The notes under the pieces: model-generated | Seen by the model: the letters and a program-made list of their open reading frames with translations, nothing else | Databases searched by the model: none | What the model was told of the DNA's origin: nothing | Position numbers and translations under genes: made by a program | Origin: an uncultured Bacteroidales bacterium | GTDB taxonomy: Bacteria; Bacteroidota; Bacteroidia; Bacteroidales; P3 | Assembly: GCA_947165255.1 (NCBI GenBank) | Contig: CAMUZR010000011.1 | Location: 25,627-89,626 of the forward strand | DNA: 64,000 bases | Direction: 5' to 3' | In this document: in pieces, positions 29,022-39,300 of the stretch | Numbering within the stretch: position 1 is the stretch's first letter | Layout: the number at the start of each line of letters is the position of its first letter

Positions 29022-30815
29022 ATGGCAGATGCGCTACTTACGGTTGAGAACCTGACTAAGTCTTTTGGCGACAAGATGCTGTTCGACAATATCTCTTTCG
29101 GCATTAATGCTGGACAGAAAACCGCCCTTATTGCCCGCAATGGTTATGGTAAGTCGACGCTCCTCAATATTCTTACGGGTAAGACGTTGCAAGACAGCGG
29201 CAAGGTGACTTTCAGAGGTGATGTGCGGATGGCCTATCTTCCTCAACAGCCTGAATTATTGCCCCACCAGACGGTTCGAAGTTTCGTCTATTCGGCTCAG
29301 CGTCCTGAACATGAGGACGAATGGACTTTTGAGCAGCGTATAGAGGAAATCCTTAGTCGCCTCAAACTGGACGACAAATTAGACCAACAGATGCAGCTCC
29401 TCAGCGGTGGCGAGCAGAAAAAGGTGGCCCTCAGCCGGATATTGATAGATGACACAAATCTTCTTCTTCTCGATGAGCCTACCAACCACCTCGACATCCA
29501 GATGATTGAATGGCTTGAAGAGTTCCTCTCGCGGCAGAAACTGGCCATCTTAATGGTTACCCACGATAGATATTTTCTCGACCACGTGTGCCAGGATATA
29601 TACGAGATTGACAATAGCCGCCTCTATCACTACCGTGGCAACTATGACTATTATCTGCGCAAGAAAGCCGAAAGGGAGTATAATGAGCGTGTGGAAGTGG
29701 AGAAGGCTAAGAGTCTATACCGTACCGAGCTGGACTGGATGCGGCGTATGCCGCAGGCTCGAGGGACAAAGGCACAGGCGCGTATAGATGCTTTCTACGA
29801 GTTGGAAGAGAAGGCGCATACCCGATTTGACGATACCAGACCTCAGCTTACGGTCAAGACCGAACGTATCGGAGGCAAAATATTGGAAATGTACAATGTC
29901 ACCAAGAGTTACGACGGCGTGAAAATGGTGGACGACTTCAGCTACGTTTTTAAAAAAGGAGAGAAAATAGGTATTGTGGGACCAAATGGAATTGGTAAGT
30001 CTACTTTTTTAAATCTCCTAACGGAACAGCTCCGCCCCGATAGTGGTCGTGTGATTGTGGGTCAGACTATTCAGTTCGGATTCTATACTCAAGGAGGTAT
30101 GACAGCGCGGCCAGACATGCGGGTGATAGACATAGTGAAAGAGGTGGCTGAACGTATAGAACTGGACAACGGAAAGGATATGTCTGCTCATCAGTTTCTT
30201 AGCTATTTCGGATTCGACGACATGACTCAGTATAATTATTTTGAAAATCTGAGTGGTGGAGAAAGAAGACGACTGTACCTGCTCAAGGTACTGATGGCCA
30301 ACCCCAACTTCCTTATTCTGGACGAGCCCACTAACGATTTGGACATCTACACCTTGGAAATCTTAGAGCAGTTTTTAAAAGACTACAAAGGCTGTTTAGT
30401 TATCGTAAGCCACGACCGCTGTTTTATGGATCATATTGTTGACCATATCTTTGTGTTCGAAGGTGAGGGCAAAATACGCGATTACCACAGTAATTACACC
30501 GATTATCTTGCCGCTCGCAATGCCCAGCGCCGCTCGGAATCCCTGCAGAAACGTGAAGAAAAACCTAAATATGAGCGCACCCGCACCGACAAGCCCCGAG
30601 CCACATATAAACAGCAGAAAGAATACGAGGCACTCACTACGGAAATTGATGCACTCAATCAAGAGAAGCAGCAGCTTGAGTCATTGCTGAGTAGCGGAGC
30701 AGAGACCGATGTGGATAAACTTACCACTGCATCCCATCGCATAGGAGAAATCATTGCAGCCCTCGACGAGAAAGAACTTCGCTGGCTGGAGTTGGACGAG
30801 GTGGTCAACGGCTGA
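29022..30815 (+). CDS. ABC-F family ATP-binding protein (Uup-like)
   Basis: 597 aa; two ABC domains (LLSGGEQKKVALSRILIDDTNLLLLDEPTNHLD; NLSGGERRRLYLLKVLMANPNFLILDEPTNDLD), C-terminal coiled coil. Confidence 0.92.
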   Translation: MADALLTVENLTKSFGDKMLFDNISFGINAGQKTALIARNGYGKSTLLNILTGKTLQDSGKVTFRGDVRMAYLPQQPELLPHQTVRSFVYSAQRPEHEDEWTFEQRIEEILSRLKLDDKLDQQMQLLSGGEQKKVALSRILIDDTNLLLLDEPTNHLDIQMIEWLEEFLSRQKLAILMVTHDRYFLDHVCQDIYEIDNSRLYHYRGNYDYYLRKKAEREYNERVEVEKAKSLYRTELDWMRRMPQARGTKAQARIDAFYELEEKAHTRFDDTRPQLTVKTERIGGKILEMYNVTKSYDGVKMVDDFSYVFKKGEKIGIVGPNGIGKSTFLNLLTEQLRPDSGRVIVGQTIQFGFYTQGGMTARPDMRVIDIVKEVAERIELDNGKDMSAHQFLSYFGFDDMTQYNYFENLSGGERRRLYLLKVLMANPNFLILDEPTNDLDIYTLEILEQFLKDYKGCLVIVSHDRCFMDHIVDHIFVFEGEGKIRDYHSNYTDYLAARNAQRRSESLQKREEKPKYERTRTDKPRATYKQQKEYEALTTEIDALNQEKQQLESLLSSGAETDVDKLTTASHRIGEIIAALDEKELRWLELDEVVNG

Positions 30816-30825
30816 GAACCTCTTA

Positions 30826-31638
30826 TTATTTTGCAAGATAATCCTGAATACTTTCGAGGGATATGGCATCGTTGATGCTGTAGTCCCCAATTTTTTCACG
30901 CCTAAGTGATGCAAGAAATGCACCGCTATCCAGCGCTAAACCAATGTCGCGGGCTAGACTTCGAATGTATGTGCCTTTGCCACAGCATATTCGAAAATCA
31001 ATTTGAGGCAAATGCTCTGGTATAATACCCTGCGGGTGATTATAGAGGTGACTTTGGCATCTGGTATTCTCTATTGCCTCTGTGTGCGCTATCAAATCTA
31101 AAGGTTCAATCTTTTCTCCCTGGCGGAAGTCTGTTATTGCAATTTCTTTTACGAGTACTTTTTTTGGGGTAGGGGAGGGGATTTCATCTCCCATTTTAGC
31201 TTCACGTGCGTATACGTATGCGCGCTGTCCGTCTATTTTAACCGCACTAAAAATCGGTGGAACTTGTTCGATCGGGCCCGTAAAATGCGAGAGTTTTTCT
31301 TGTATTAATTCTAGGGTAATGTGCTGGTAGGGGTAGTAGTGGTCTATAGCGCGTTCAAGGTCGTAGCATGGAGTGGTGGCACCCAGAACCATCGTTCCTG
31401 TATATACTTTCTCACCACTCTGTAATTCATCAATTCGTTTGGTGGCTTTGCCCACACAAACCAGTAAAAGCCCGGTTGCCAAAGGATCTAGAGTTCCCGC
31501 ATGGCCTATTTTGAATTTCTTGATACCGTATGTCTGCCTGATGACCGACTTGACTTTGTTCACTACCTGAAAAGAAGTCCACTGCCGAGGTTTGTCAATG
31601 GCAATAACCGTTCCTTCTAAAAGCTGCTCTAGCGTCAT
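30826..31638 (-). CDS. truB: tRNA pseudouridine(55) synthase
   Basis: 270 aa; GHAGTLDPLATGLLLVCVGKATK. Confidence 0.92.
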   Translation of the reverse strand: MTLEQLLEGTVIAIDKPRQWTSFQVVNKVKSVIRQTYGIKKFKIGHAGTLDPLATGLLLVCVGKATKRIDELQSGEKVYTGTMVLGATTPCYDLERAIDHYYPYQHITLELIQEKLSHFTGPIEQVPPIFSAVKIDGQRAYVYAREAKMGDEIPSPTPKKVLVKEIAITDFRQGEKIEPLDLIAHTEAIENTRCQSHLYNHPQGIIPEHLPQIDFRICCGKGTYIRSLARDIGLALDSGAFLASLRREKIGDYSINDAISLESIQDYLAK

Positions 31639-31653
31639 TTTGTCAAGTAGATA

Positions 31654-31684
31654 TGAAAAGGGCTAGCAACTTACGGCTAGCCCT
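31654..31684 (-). terminator. Terminator-like hairpin between uppP and truB
   Basis: AGGGCTAGC (31659-31667)/GCTAGCCCT (31676-31684) followed by TTTT on the minus strand, about 18 nt before the truB ATG. Confidence 0.6.
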
Positions 31685-31696
31685 AATTAGGTATAT

Positions 31697-32500
31697 TTAT
31701 AATAAAGGCAGAACGATAGCCAGGATACCCACAATCGCGCAGTAGAGTGCGAACCATATTAGTTTGCCCTTCTTTACGATATTAATCATCCATTTGCAGG
31801 CGATGCATCCGCTGACAAATGCGGCCAAGAAACCGATAATGAGCGACGAGGTAGAGAGACCGCCCATGGCGACGCTGACTCCCTGCTCGGCCATATCTTT
31901 CACGTCCAAAAGGGCTTCGCCAAGAATGGGTGGTATGACCATGAGAAAAGAGAACTGTGCCAGTTTCTGTTTGCTGTTACCTAACAGGAGGCCTGTAGCT
32001 ATGGTGCTGCCCGAACGGGAAAGCCCAGGCAGTACAGCCACGGCTTGTGCTATGCCGATGACAAATGCATGCCAAGGAGAGATATTCTCGCGCTGACGCG
32101 GTTTTGCCCAGTAGGAGAATGCCAATAGTGATGCCGTCACTAACAGACAGATTCCCACTACGAGAAGCCCGCTTCCAAAGATGGCTTCGACCTTGTCTTT
32201 AAAAAAGAAACCGACGATGGCCACGGGTATCATGGAAATAAGGATATTGACAACATATTTTGTACCCTCATTCCATTTGAATTTAAATAAGTCCTTAAAA
32301 AGCCAAACGATCTCTTTCCATAAAATGACACAGGTGCTCAGCACGGTGGCCACGTGAACGGTAATGGTGAAAGCCAAGTTCTCTTCACCACTAAGGCCAA
32401 AAAGATTAGCACCAATTGTAAGGTGTCCGCTACTGCTAACGGGCAGGTATTCTGTGAGTCCTTGGACAATACCGAGGATTAATGATTCTAGCCAATCCAT
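31697..32500 (-). CDS. uppP: Undecaprenyl-diphosphatase
   Basis: 267 aa; [36 protein letters not shown]. Confidence 0.92.
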   Translation of the reverse strand: MDWLESLILGIVQGLTEYLPVSSSGHLTIGANLFGLSGEENLAFTITVHVATVLSTCVILWKEIVWLFKDLFKFKWNEGTKYVVNILISMIPVAIVGFFFKDKVEAIFGSGLLVVGICLLVTASLLAFSYWAKPRQRENISPWHAFVIGIAQAVAVLPGLSRSGSTIATGLLLGNSKQKLAQFSFLMVIPPILGEALLDVKDMAEQGVSVAMGGLSTSSLIIGFLAAFVSGCIACKWMINIVKKGKLIWFALYCAIVGILAIVLPLL

Positions 32501-32555
32501 ATTATTACTATTCTATGAGTATTGTAACTCTTTATGAGGTGGGAATTACTCGTTG

Positions 32556-32825
32556 TTACTCAGATTCTTTCTTGCCTTTATACATAATAGCCACTATTTC
32601 TGCTACCAGTCCGAGTATAATTAATATAGGAGCCAGATATAGTCTGCGGCCGTTGAACATGGCCTCGTTAAATACGTTCGGGTCATCGCTGCCGCCTCCC
32701 ATAAGGAAGATATAGCCGAGAGCCAACAATACGATGCCGGCAATCATGATGATATAGTTGATTTTGTCAAAAACAAAAGCGAACTGACTTTTGTTCTCTA
32801 CGGTGTTTTTATTTTCTTTTGACAT
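32556..32825 (-). CDS. DUF3098-like two-TM membrane protein
   Basis: MSKENKNTVENKSQFAFVFDKINYIIMIAGIVLLALGYIFLMGGGSDDPNVFNEAMFNGRRLYLAPILIILG. Confidence 0.75.
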   Translation of the reverse strand: MSKENKNTVENKSQFAFVFDKINYIIMIAGIVLLALGYIFLMGGGSDDPNVFNEAMFNGRRLYLAPILIILGLVAEIVAIMYKGKKESE

Positions 32826-32875
32826 GATAGTTTTTTTTGTTTGGCGTAATACGCCTGGTTTATTATTTCTGTGGA

Positions 32876-33751
32876 TTATCTGATGGTATGACGAAGATGA
32901 CGGCTTACTGCAAAAAGCGTGGAAAGATAGGAAAGCAGTATGCCAAGAAGTAAAATGACTACAGCTATGCCAACATACCAAAACAGGTGTGAAGAATCGA
33001 GCAAATTAAGCCCAGAGAACGACTGGTTGACAGCTCCAATGGCAATGGCCAATATGGCAATTGCTATCAATCCTCCCAACAGGCCGAACCAAATGCTTCT
33101 GCCAATAAATGGCCGGGCGATAAACCCACTCTTGGCTCCTACTAATTGCATCGTGCGTATGGTTTCGCGTTGGGCATACAGGGCAATTCGTATGGTACTG
33201 CTAATAAGAAGGATGCTCACAAGGATAAGCAGTGCCATAAAAATGATGAGAAACCAAGTGATTTTGTAGAAAACATCATTCAGTTCGTTCACCACGGTTT
33301 CCTGATACGTAACCCCTGTAACATATTCCATACTGCTCACTTTGGATGTGAAGTCTGCAATGCTCTCAGAACGACCTTCTTGACGGACTTCTGGCAGGTA
33401 GTTGACCTTGAGGTTCACCATCATGGAAGGGTAGAGAGGGTTGTATCCGATAAAAGAGACGAAATCGTCGTTGAGGTCCTCAGAGAATATTTCTGCAGCT
33501 TTCTCCTTGGAAATGTAATCGATGTGCTTCACCTCCGGCATGGCTTCAATCTGTAGTTTCAGCAGACTAGCCATCTCGTCTGTGATTTCCGGTTCCAAAT
33601 CCACTTTCAGTGTGATGCGCTCCTGCATGTCGTGTGTAATGCGGTAGGAATGGTATTCCACCAAAAGGCACATGCCCAGTAGGAACAGCACCAACGTGAT
33701 ACTGAGGACTGTTGATGAATGGGTTTCCCAAAGATTAACTTTAGATTTCAA
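32876..33751 (-). CDS. ftsX: Cell division protein FtsX-like permease
   Basis: 291 aa; N-terminal TM, extracellular domain with YISKEKAAEIFSEDLNDDFVSFIGYNPLYPS, C-terminal TMs, RETIRTMQLVGA. Confidence 0.85.
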   Translation of the reverse strand: MKSKVNLWETHSSTVLSITLVLFLLGMCLLVEYHSYRITHDMQERITLKVDLEPEITDEMASLLKLQIEAMPEVKHIDYISKEKAAEIFSEDLNDDFVSFIGYNPLYPSMMVNLKVNYLPEVRQEGRSESIADFTSKVSSMEYVTGVTYQETVVNELNDVFYKITWFLIIFMALLILVSILLISSTIRIALYAQRETIRTMQLVGAKSGFIARPFIGRSIWFGLLGGLIAIAILAIAIGAVNQSFSGLNLLDSSHLFWYVGIAVVILLLGILLSYLSTLFAVSRHLRHTIR

Positions 33752-33780
33752 AGCAATAATGTGCTAGTTAGTCTTGAATA

Positions 33781-34920
33781 TTAGTTGGCCAGCATCACAG
33801 GCATCACAAGCATAAGGATGTTCTCAGGGCTGTTCTCTTCCTCGGTAATGGGGAAGATGATTCCGGCACGGCTGGGATGCGACATTTCGATGAGTATCTG
33901 CTCGGTCTCAATATTGGAAACCATCTCAGTGAGGAATTTGGCGTTGAAGCCTATCTCCATAGGCTCGCCCTCATACTGGCAAGGCAGTTTCTCGCTGGCG
34001 TCGTTGGAAAATTCCAAGTCTTCCGCGCTGACCACCAATTCGCGCTCCTGGATAGAAAGACGCACCTGGTGCGAGGCTTGATTGGCAAAAAGACCTACGC
34101 GGCGCAGGGTGTTCAAGAAGGAATTGCGATCGACTGTCAGCTTGTTAGGATTATCCTTTGGAATAGCAGCGTCGTAATTGGGGTACTTACCATCTACCAG
34201 GCGGCAGATGATGTAGAAGTTCTCAAATGTGAAGAATGCATTTGTGTTGTTATACTCCACCGTGACGTCCATTTCCTCTTTCTGTGCGGCTAGGATATTG
34301 CGCAGCATCGTTATTGGCTTGCGGGGAAGGATAAAACTGGTGGGATTGTCAGAATGGATGTCGGTGCGGCGATAGCGCACAAGTTTGTGGGCATCGGTAG
34401 CTACAAAAGTAGTGTTTTCGGGAGTAATGTCGCAGTAAATGCCGCCCATCTGCGGACGCATCTCATCGGTGGAAGCAGCAAAGGAGGTTTTGCTAATGGC
34501 GTTGATCAAAGCACCGCTGGGCACCGTCAGGACTTCGGTCTCACGCACTTCAGGCATATTAGGGAAGGTTTCAGGATTCTTACCGGCCAGACGGTATTTT
34601 CCTTCTCCCGAAGTGATGTTAATTCCATAGGTGGCATCGTCCACGCTGAACGTCAACGGAACGTCATCCAAAGACTTAAGAATATCAATCAGCAGTTTGG
34701 AAGGAACGGCTATGTCGGACAGGCCTTCCAATCGACCAGACTCCACCTCTATCTTGGTAACCAGTGTGGTCTCGAGGTCGGTGGCACGGATTGTAAGGAG
34801 ATTCTCGTCTAAGTGGAACAGGAAGCAGTTGATAATAGGCACGGTGTTGTTATTGGTGATAACACCGCTGATGGACTGGATTTGCTTGGAAAACAGCAGG
34901 CTGTTAATGATGAACTTCAT
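33781..34920 (-). CDS. dnaN: DNA polymerase III subunit beta
   Basis: 379 aa; MKFIINSLLFSKQIQSISGVI, FVATDAHKLVRYRR, LVMPVMLAN. Confidence 0.92.
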   Translation of the reverse strand: MKFIINSLLFSKQIQSISGVITNNNTVPIINCFLFHLDENLLTIRATDLETTLVTKIEVESGRLEGLSDIAVPSKLLIDILKSLDDVPLTFSVDDATYGINITSGEGKYRLAGKNPETFPNMPEVRETEVLTVPSGALINAISKTSFAASTDEMRPQMGGIYCDITPENTTFVATDAHKLVRYRRTDIHSDNPTSFILPRKPITMLRNILAAQKEEMDVTVEYNNTNAFFTFENFYIICRLVDGKYPNYDAAIPKDNPNKLTVDRNSFLNTLRRVGLFANQASHQVRLSIQERELVVSAEDLEFSNDASEKLPCQYEGEPMEIGFNAKFLTEMVSNIETEQILIEMSHPSRAGIIFPITEEENSPENILMLVMPVMLAN

Positions 34921-35098
34921 ATAGTTGTCGCTTTTTTATTCTTAATGTTATCTTATATTTACAAATTGCAAAAGTAATAACTATTTTTTAAATATAAAGA
35001 GTATTGTCGATTTTTTTATCAACAATTTATTGTTACGCAAGCCTGCAAACAGCCTCGCACAATCTCCTCAAACAACCATTCGATCGAATGCCTTGGCC

Positions 35099-35470
35099 TT
35101 AGTCCAGTGTGTAACAAACACCTTCGGGTATTCCGAGGTTGAAGTGGTACTGGCAGTATGCGCGGGAATAATTGTCGTCCAGGTACATTGTGCCGCTAAT
35201 TTTCTCGCCGCTGCCGTAGCGAGCCTTAGTGCGATAAAGCAGTATGGCATTCTTGTAAGTGACGCCGTCTGAAACATACTCTCCTCCGATAGAATCGGGC
35301 GTGTCAAGATTCACCACATAGCCAAAATCCATTTCTGACACGCTGGCACTGTTCAGTGTGCAGCTGTAGTAGTCAATGACTTTGCCCGAAAAAGCAAATG
35401 TGTCGGTCCTCTTGCCGCATGATACCATCAAAATCGCCAGAGCGACCAATAGCAAAGAATACTTTTTCAT
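35099..35470 (-). CDS. Hypothetical lipoprotein
   Basis: 123 aa; MKKYSLLLVALAILMVSCGKR lipobox. Confidence 0.7.
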   Translation of the reverse strand: MKKYSLLLVALAILMVSCGKRTDTFAFSGKVIDYYSCTLNSASVSEMDFGYVVNLDTPDSIGGEYVSDGVTYKNAILLYRTKARYGSGEKISGTMYLDDNYSRAYCQYHFNLGIPEGVCYTLD

Positions 35471-35505
35471 CTTATCTTATTGTTTATTTTTTCAATTTCT
35501 AAACT

Positions 35506-36324
35506 TCAAACGCTCACGCCATAGTCGCGTAGTGCATCGTTCAGAGAAGTTTTTTTATCAGTGGACTGGCTGCGGCGTCCAATAATGAGGGCGCAGCTCA
35601 CCTGATAGTCGCCGGCCGGATAGTGGCGTGTATAGCTACCAGGGATTACGATGCTTCGTGCCGGTACGCGCCCCTTGTAGGTAACGGGCTCTGCCTGTGT
35701 GACATCGATAATGTGTGTGCTGGCCGTTATGACAGTGTTGGCTCCTATCACGGCCTCCTCCTCTACCAAAGCGCCTTCAACAATAATGCTGCGGCTGCCA
35801 ATGAAGCAATGGTCTTCAATAATCACAGGGGCAGCCTGCACAGGCTCCAGCACACCGCCGATGCCCACTCCGCCGCTCAGGTGTACGTTCTTGCCAATCT
35901 GGGCACAACTGCCCACCGTGGCCCAAGTGTCAACCATCGTGCCGCTGTCCACATAAGCCCCTATATTAACATACGACGGCATCATCACTACTCCGGGTGC
36001 CAGATAGGCTCCGTGGCGCGCTATGGCATGAGGCACCACTCTCACCTGTTGTTCGGCGTAATTGTGCTTCAGGGGAATCTTATCGTGAAATTCAAATGGG
36101 CCGGTCTCTACGGTTTCCATACTATTAATAGGAAAGTAAAGAATGACCGCCTTTTTAAGCCATTCGTTCACCATCCATTGTCCGTCGTTCTTCTCGGCAA
36201 TACGCATTTCGCCGTGGTCCAGATTGTCCACCACCGAGCGAATAACATCCTGCACTGTGGGGTCTTTCAGCATCTCGCGGTTGTCCCACGCGCGTTCTAT
36301 GATTTCTTTCCTTTCGTCTTGCAT
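35506..36324 (-). CDS. dapD: 2,3,4,5-tetrahydropyridine-2,6-dicarboxylate N-succinyltransferase
   Basis: Start MQDERKEIIERAWDNREML; left-handed beta-helix VNIGAYVDSGTMVDTWATVGSCAQIGKNVHLSGGVGIGGVLEP. Confidence 0.9.
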   Translation of the reverse strand: MQDERKEIIERAWDNREMLKDPTVQDVIRSVVDNLDHGEMRIAEKNDGQWMVNEWLKKAVILYFPINSMETVETGPFEFHDKIPLKHNYAEQQVRVVPHAIARHGAYLAPGVVMMPSYVNIGAYVDSGTMVDTWATVGSCAQIGKNVHLSGGVGIGGVLEPVQAAPVIIEDHCFIGSRSIIVEGALVEEEAVIGANTVITASTHIIDVTQAEPVTYKGRVPARSIVIPGSYTRHYPAGDYQVSCALIIGRRSQSTDKKTSLNDALRDYGVSV

Positions 36325-36374
36325 AATGTGTTCTAAACGTCGAAGTATTATTTTTATTGCCCCATTCCTCAAGT

Positions 36375-39300
36375 TTACCTCACCAGCACCACTGTGCCGG
36401 TCTTCCTCATGATACCCCCGGGGGTGATGGCATCTCTGTAGGTGCAGGTGTACACATAAGCTCCCTGCACACAGGGGCGTCCTTCGTGTGTGCCGTCCCA
36501 CCCGCTAGAGAGGTCAGTGGAATGGTAGACCAGGTCCCCTCGGCGGTCGTATATCCATATTTCGTAGTCGTTTATCTTCGTGTAGTAGGCTCGGAAGAGG
36601 TTATTACTCTCCAGGTTGGGCGTAAATACGTTCGGGAAGAAGAGTTCCGACTGTATAATCGGTATCGCCACCGAGTCAGCGTCGAAACAGGTTTGGTTGC
36701 TCGCCGTCACGGTAATGCTCAGGCTGTCCACGTAGGCAGGCACTTCCACCGTTATCTCGGCAGAAGTGTCGTAAAGAAACGGTGGGTTCTGATTATACCA
36801 CAAGTACCACTCATACCGGTCTGCCCTTCCGTGTGTACGGCAGATGGCCGTCAGTGACCTCTCCGCGTTCATCAGCCGGGTGGGATTCACTTCTATCCAT
36901 GCCGTCAACGCCTCGATTGGGTATAGCTCAATGCTGTCGTAGGATGGGCATTTGGGGTCATCCGCATACTCGGTACGTACATAATAAGTAGTGGTCTGTA
37001 AGGGATTGACGCTTATCACCGAGTCATCCTCCATCCCCGCAATATCAGGATCGGCTGGGGTGGAGTACCAATAATAGAAAGGCAGTGAGGAATGGGCCTC
37101 TAACGTGTAGTGCGGATTGTCCAGGCAAGTGTGTGAACTCTCTATGTCAATCCGTGGTTGGGATTTCACCGTAAGGGTCAGATTCCATAAGGTGTCAGGG
37201 ACAGATAAGTCCTCCGTGTGCGAAAACCTATTGTAAACCCCAGTGGTCGTCAACAGCGTATCGATAAAAAGATACTCCGTCCCCTCGCAAATGATGGCAG
37301 ACAGGCTGTCCAACACCAGCGCTTTCTGCTCCAGATGCAGAGTCCGCGTCGAGTCGCACCCGCTCCGGGTCGTCAAATGGAAGACATAGACACCGGGAGA
37401 GTGGTATTCCGTTCCTTCAAACATTATGGTGTCGTCCAGGTATATGGTATCATAAAAGTGAATGTCGTAAGAAGAATCAATAGTAAGATGCAGCGACACA
37501 ATGCTATCGCAACCCACAGCGTTCGTAAGTGTGTCGGCGTATAGGCCCGACTCGGTATAGGTTTGCGAAGACTCTGTCCAGAAGTAGCTGTCGCATTCCG
37601 CTATCCATAGTTCTGAACTTGATGTGTTGAGCGTGGTCAGATAGAGTGTGCGGGTGATAGCGCTGTCGCCTTCAATAATGCTATCCAATTGGTATGTGCC
37701 GGCCATAGTCAGCACACTGTCGAACATCCACAGCGTTTCGCCCTCGCACATAGTGCGGTAAGCCGTGTCGTACCTTACGCAGTTATTGATATGGGTATAC
37801 TGCAGTTCGGCTGAATCCGTGCAGGCTCCGTCGGCCAGCATGGCATACAGCTTTATAGTGTAGGTGCCGGGTCTGAAGACGTGTGTGGGATTCCTTTCCG
37901 TCGAGGTCGTCCCGTCGCCGAAGTCCCAAAGGTAGCTCTCGCATCCGTTGGCAATTGAGTCATGGTGTGCTGCGTCGCTCGTGATAATGCTTGTGTTCTT
38001 CATCTTCAGGCTGGCGTGGTAGCATGGATTGGCATCGGTACTATCAATAGAAAATCTGGCGTAAGGGTGGCGTAGGCTTGCAATTGCCGATAGGGTGAAG
38101 TGGCAATCGGCGTGGATGCTGTCGTTCGGGGCGCCCACAAACGACAGGTCGCAATAGTATTTGCCTGCGTTGATCACGTGCAATGTGTCTGAATCAGATA
38201 GGGTAGTGGTGTCCGTCTCAGAGTACCAGCGGTAGGAGAATCCTGCCGGAGCGCGGAATACGTTCTCCACCGTGCTGCAGTTTCGGGAGACTATCTTTTT
38301 ATTGTCCAAGTCCATGACAAAATAGGCATATCCGAAATGTCCTCCTCCTGCGCAGTCGTATGTGGTCAGGTTGACCTTTATGGTCCAGCCTTGTAACGGC
38401 ACCAGGTCGATGCCTACCGTGGTCCAATCTTTCCATAGGATACTAGGAGCATAGAGATTCCATCCCAAGGAACTGTTGGCAATGAAGTCGGCCGAATAGC
38501 AGTTGCTAATGAGGTTGCCCTCCATGTCGGTAATGTCGAAGGTGAAGCGTGGCTGATACTTATCAGGATGATTTGGGTTCTCCATCACAGCGGCATACTT
38601 TAACAGCAGCAAGTCGTATTCGCTTGTGTCAATATCGAGTATATAGGTAATACTTTCGGCCATGGCATCTACGTCATAATTGCCCAAGCGCACCGAAGAA
38701 CAGTAGCCTTCAGGCACCGTATGCAGTTGACCACCGGTTCTTGGGTCTGTCTCATCGATGTCTATGTGCACCGTGTGTCTTGAACTCATAGCGGCAGGCC
38801 CATCGTTCACAACGCCCATATTGCTTCTTGGGTCAGAGAAAATCCCATAGTAGCAAATGACATTATCGGCGTACAGGTCGTCGTAGATGAGCGGATGCTC
38901 CTTGCAAATCGTCTTCGCCTTGGCCTGTCCTGCCGCAGTGCCCGAATCGCACACTGCCGTTACTCGAAATAAATACGTCGTGCTGGGTCTAAGCTGGGTG
39001 AAGCGGTACTCATGCCCCGTATAGTTAGTCTGTACCGTGTGCCATACGCTGTCCCTCTGGCTGTGGTAGGCTATGTCCCACGAATTCACGTTGCTGTCTA
39101 TCGACCAAAACAGGGTGGCCTCGGTGGTTCCCACCTCTCTCACCATCACCAGTGGCGTCTGGCAATCTGAGGGGGTGGCGCAAGAATAGAGCTTTATGCA
39201 TGGTTGGTATGAGCACGGTACTAACGTCAGAGAAGATAATTGGTCAATACTAAAGGCTTGGTTATCACGTCCGTACCACATGGTGACCACACTATCTCTT

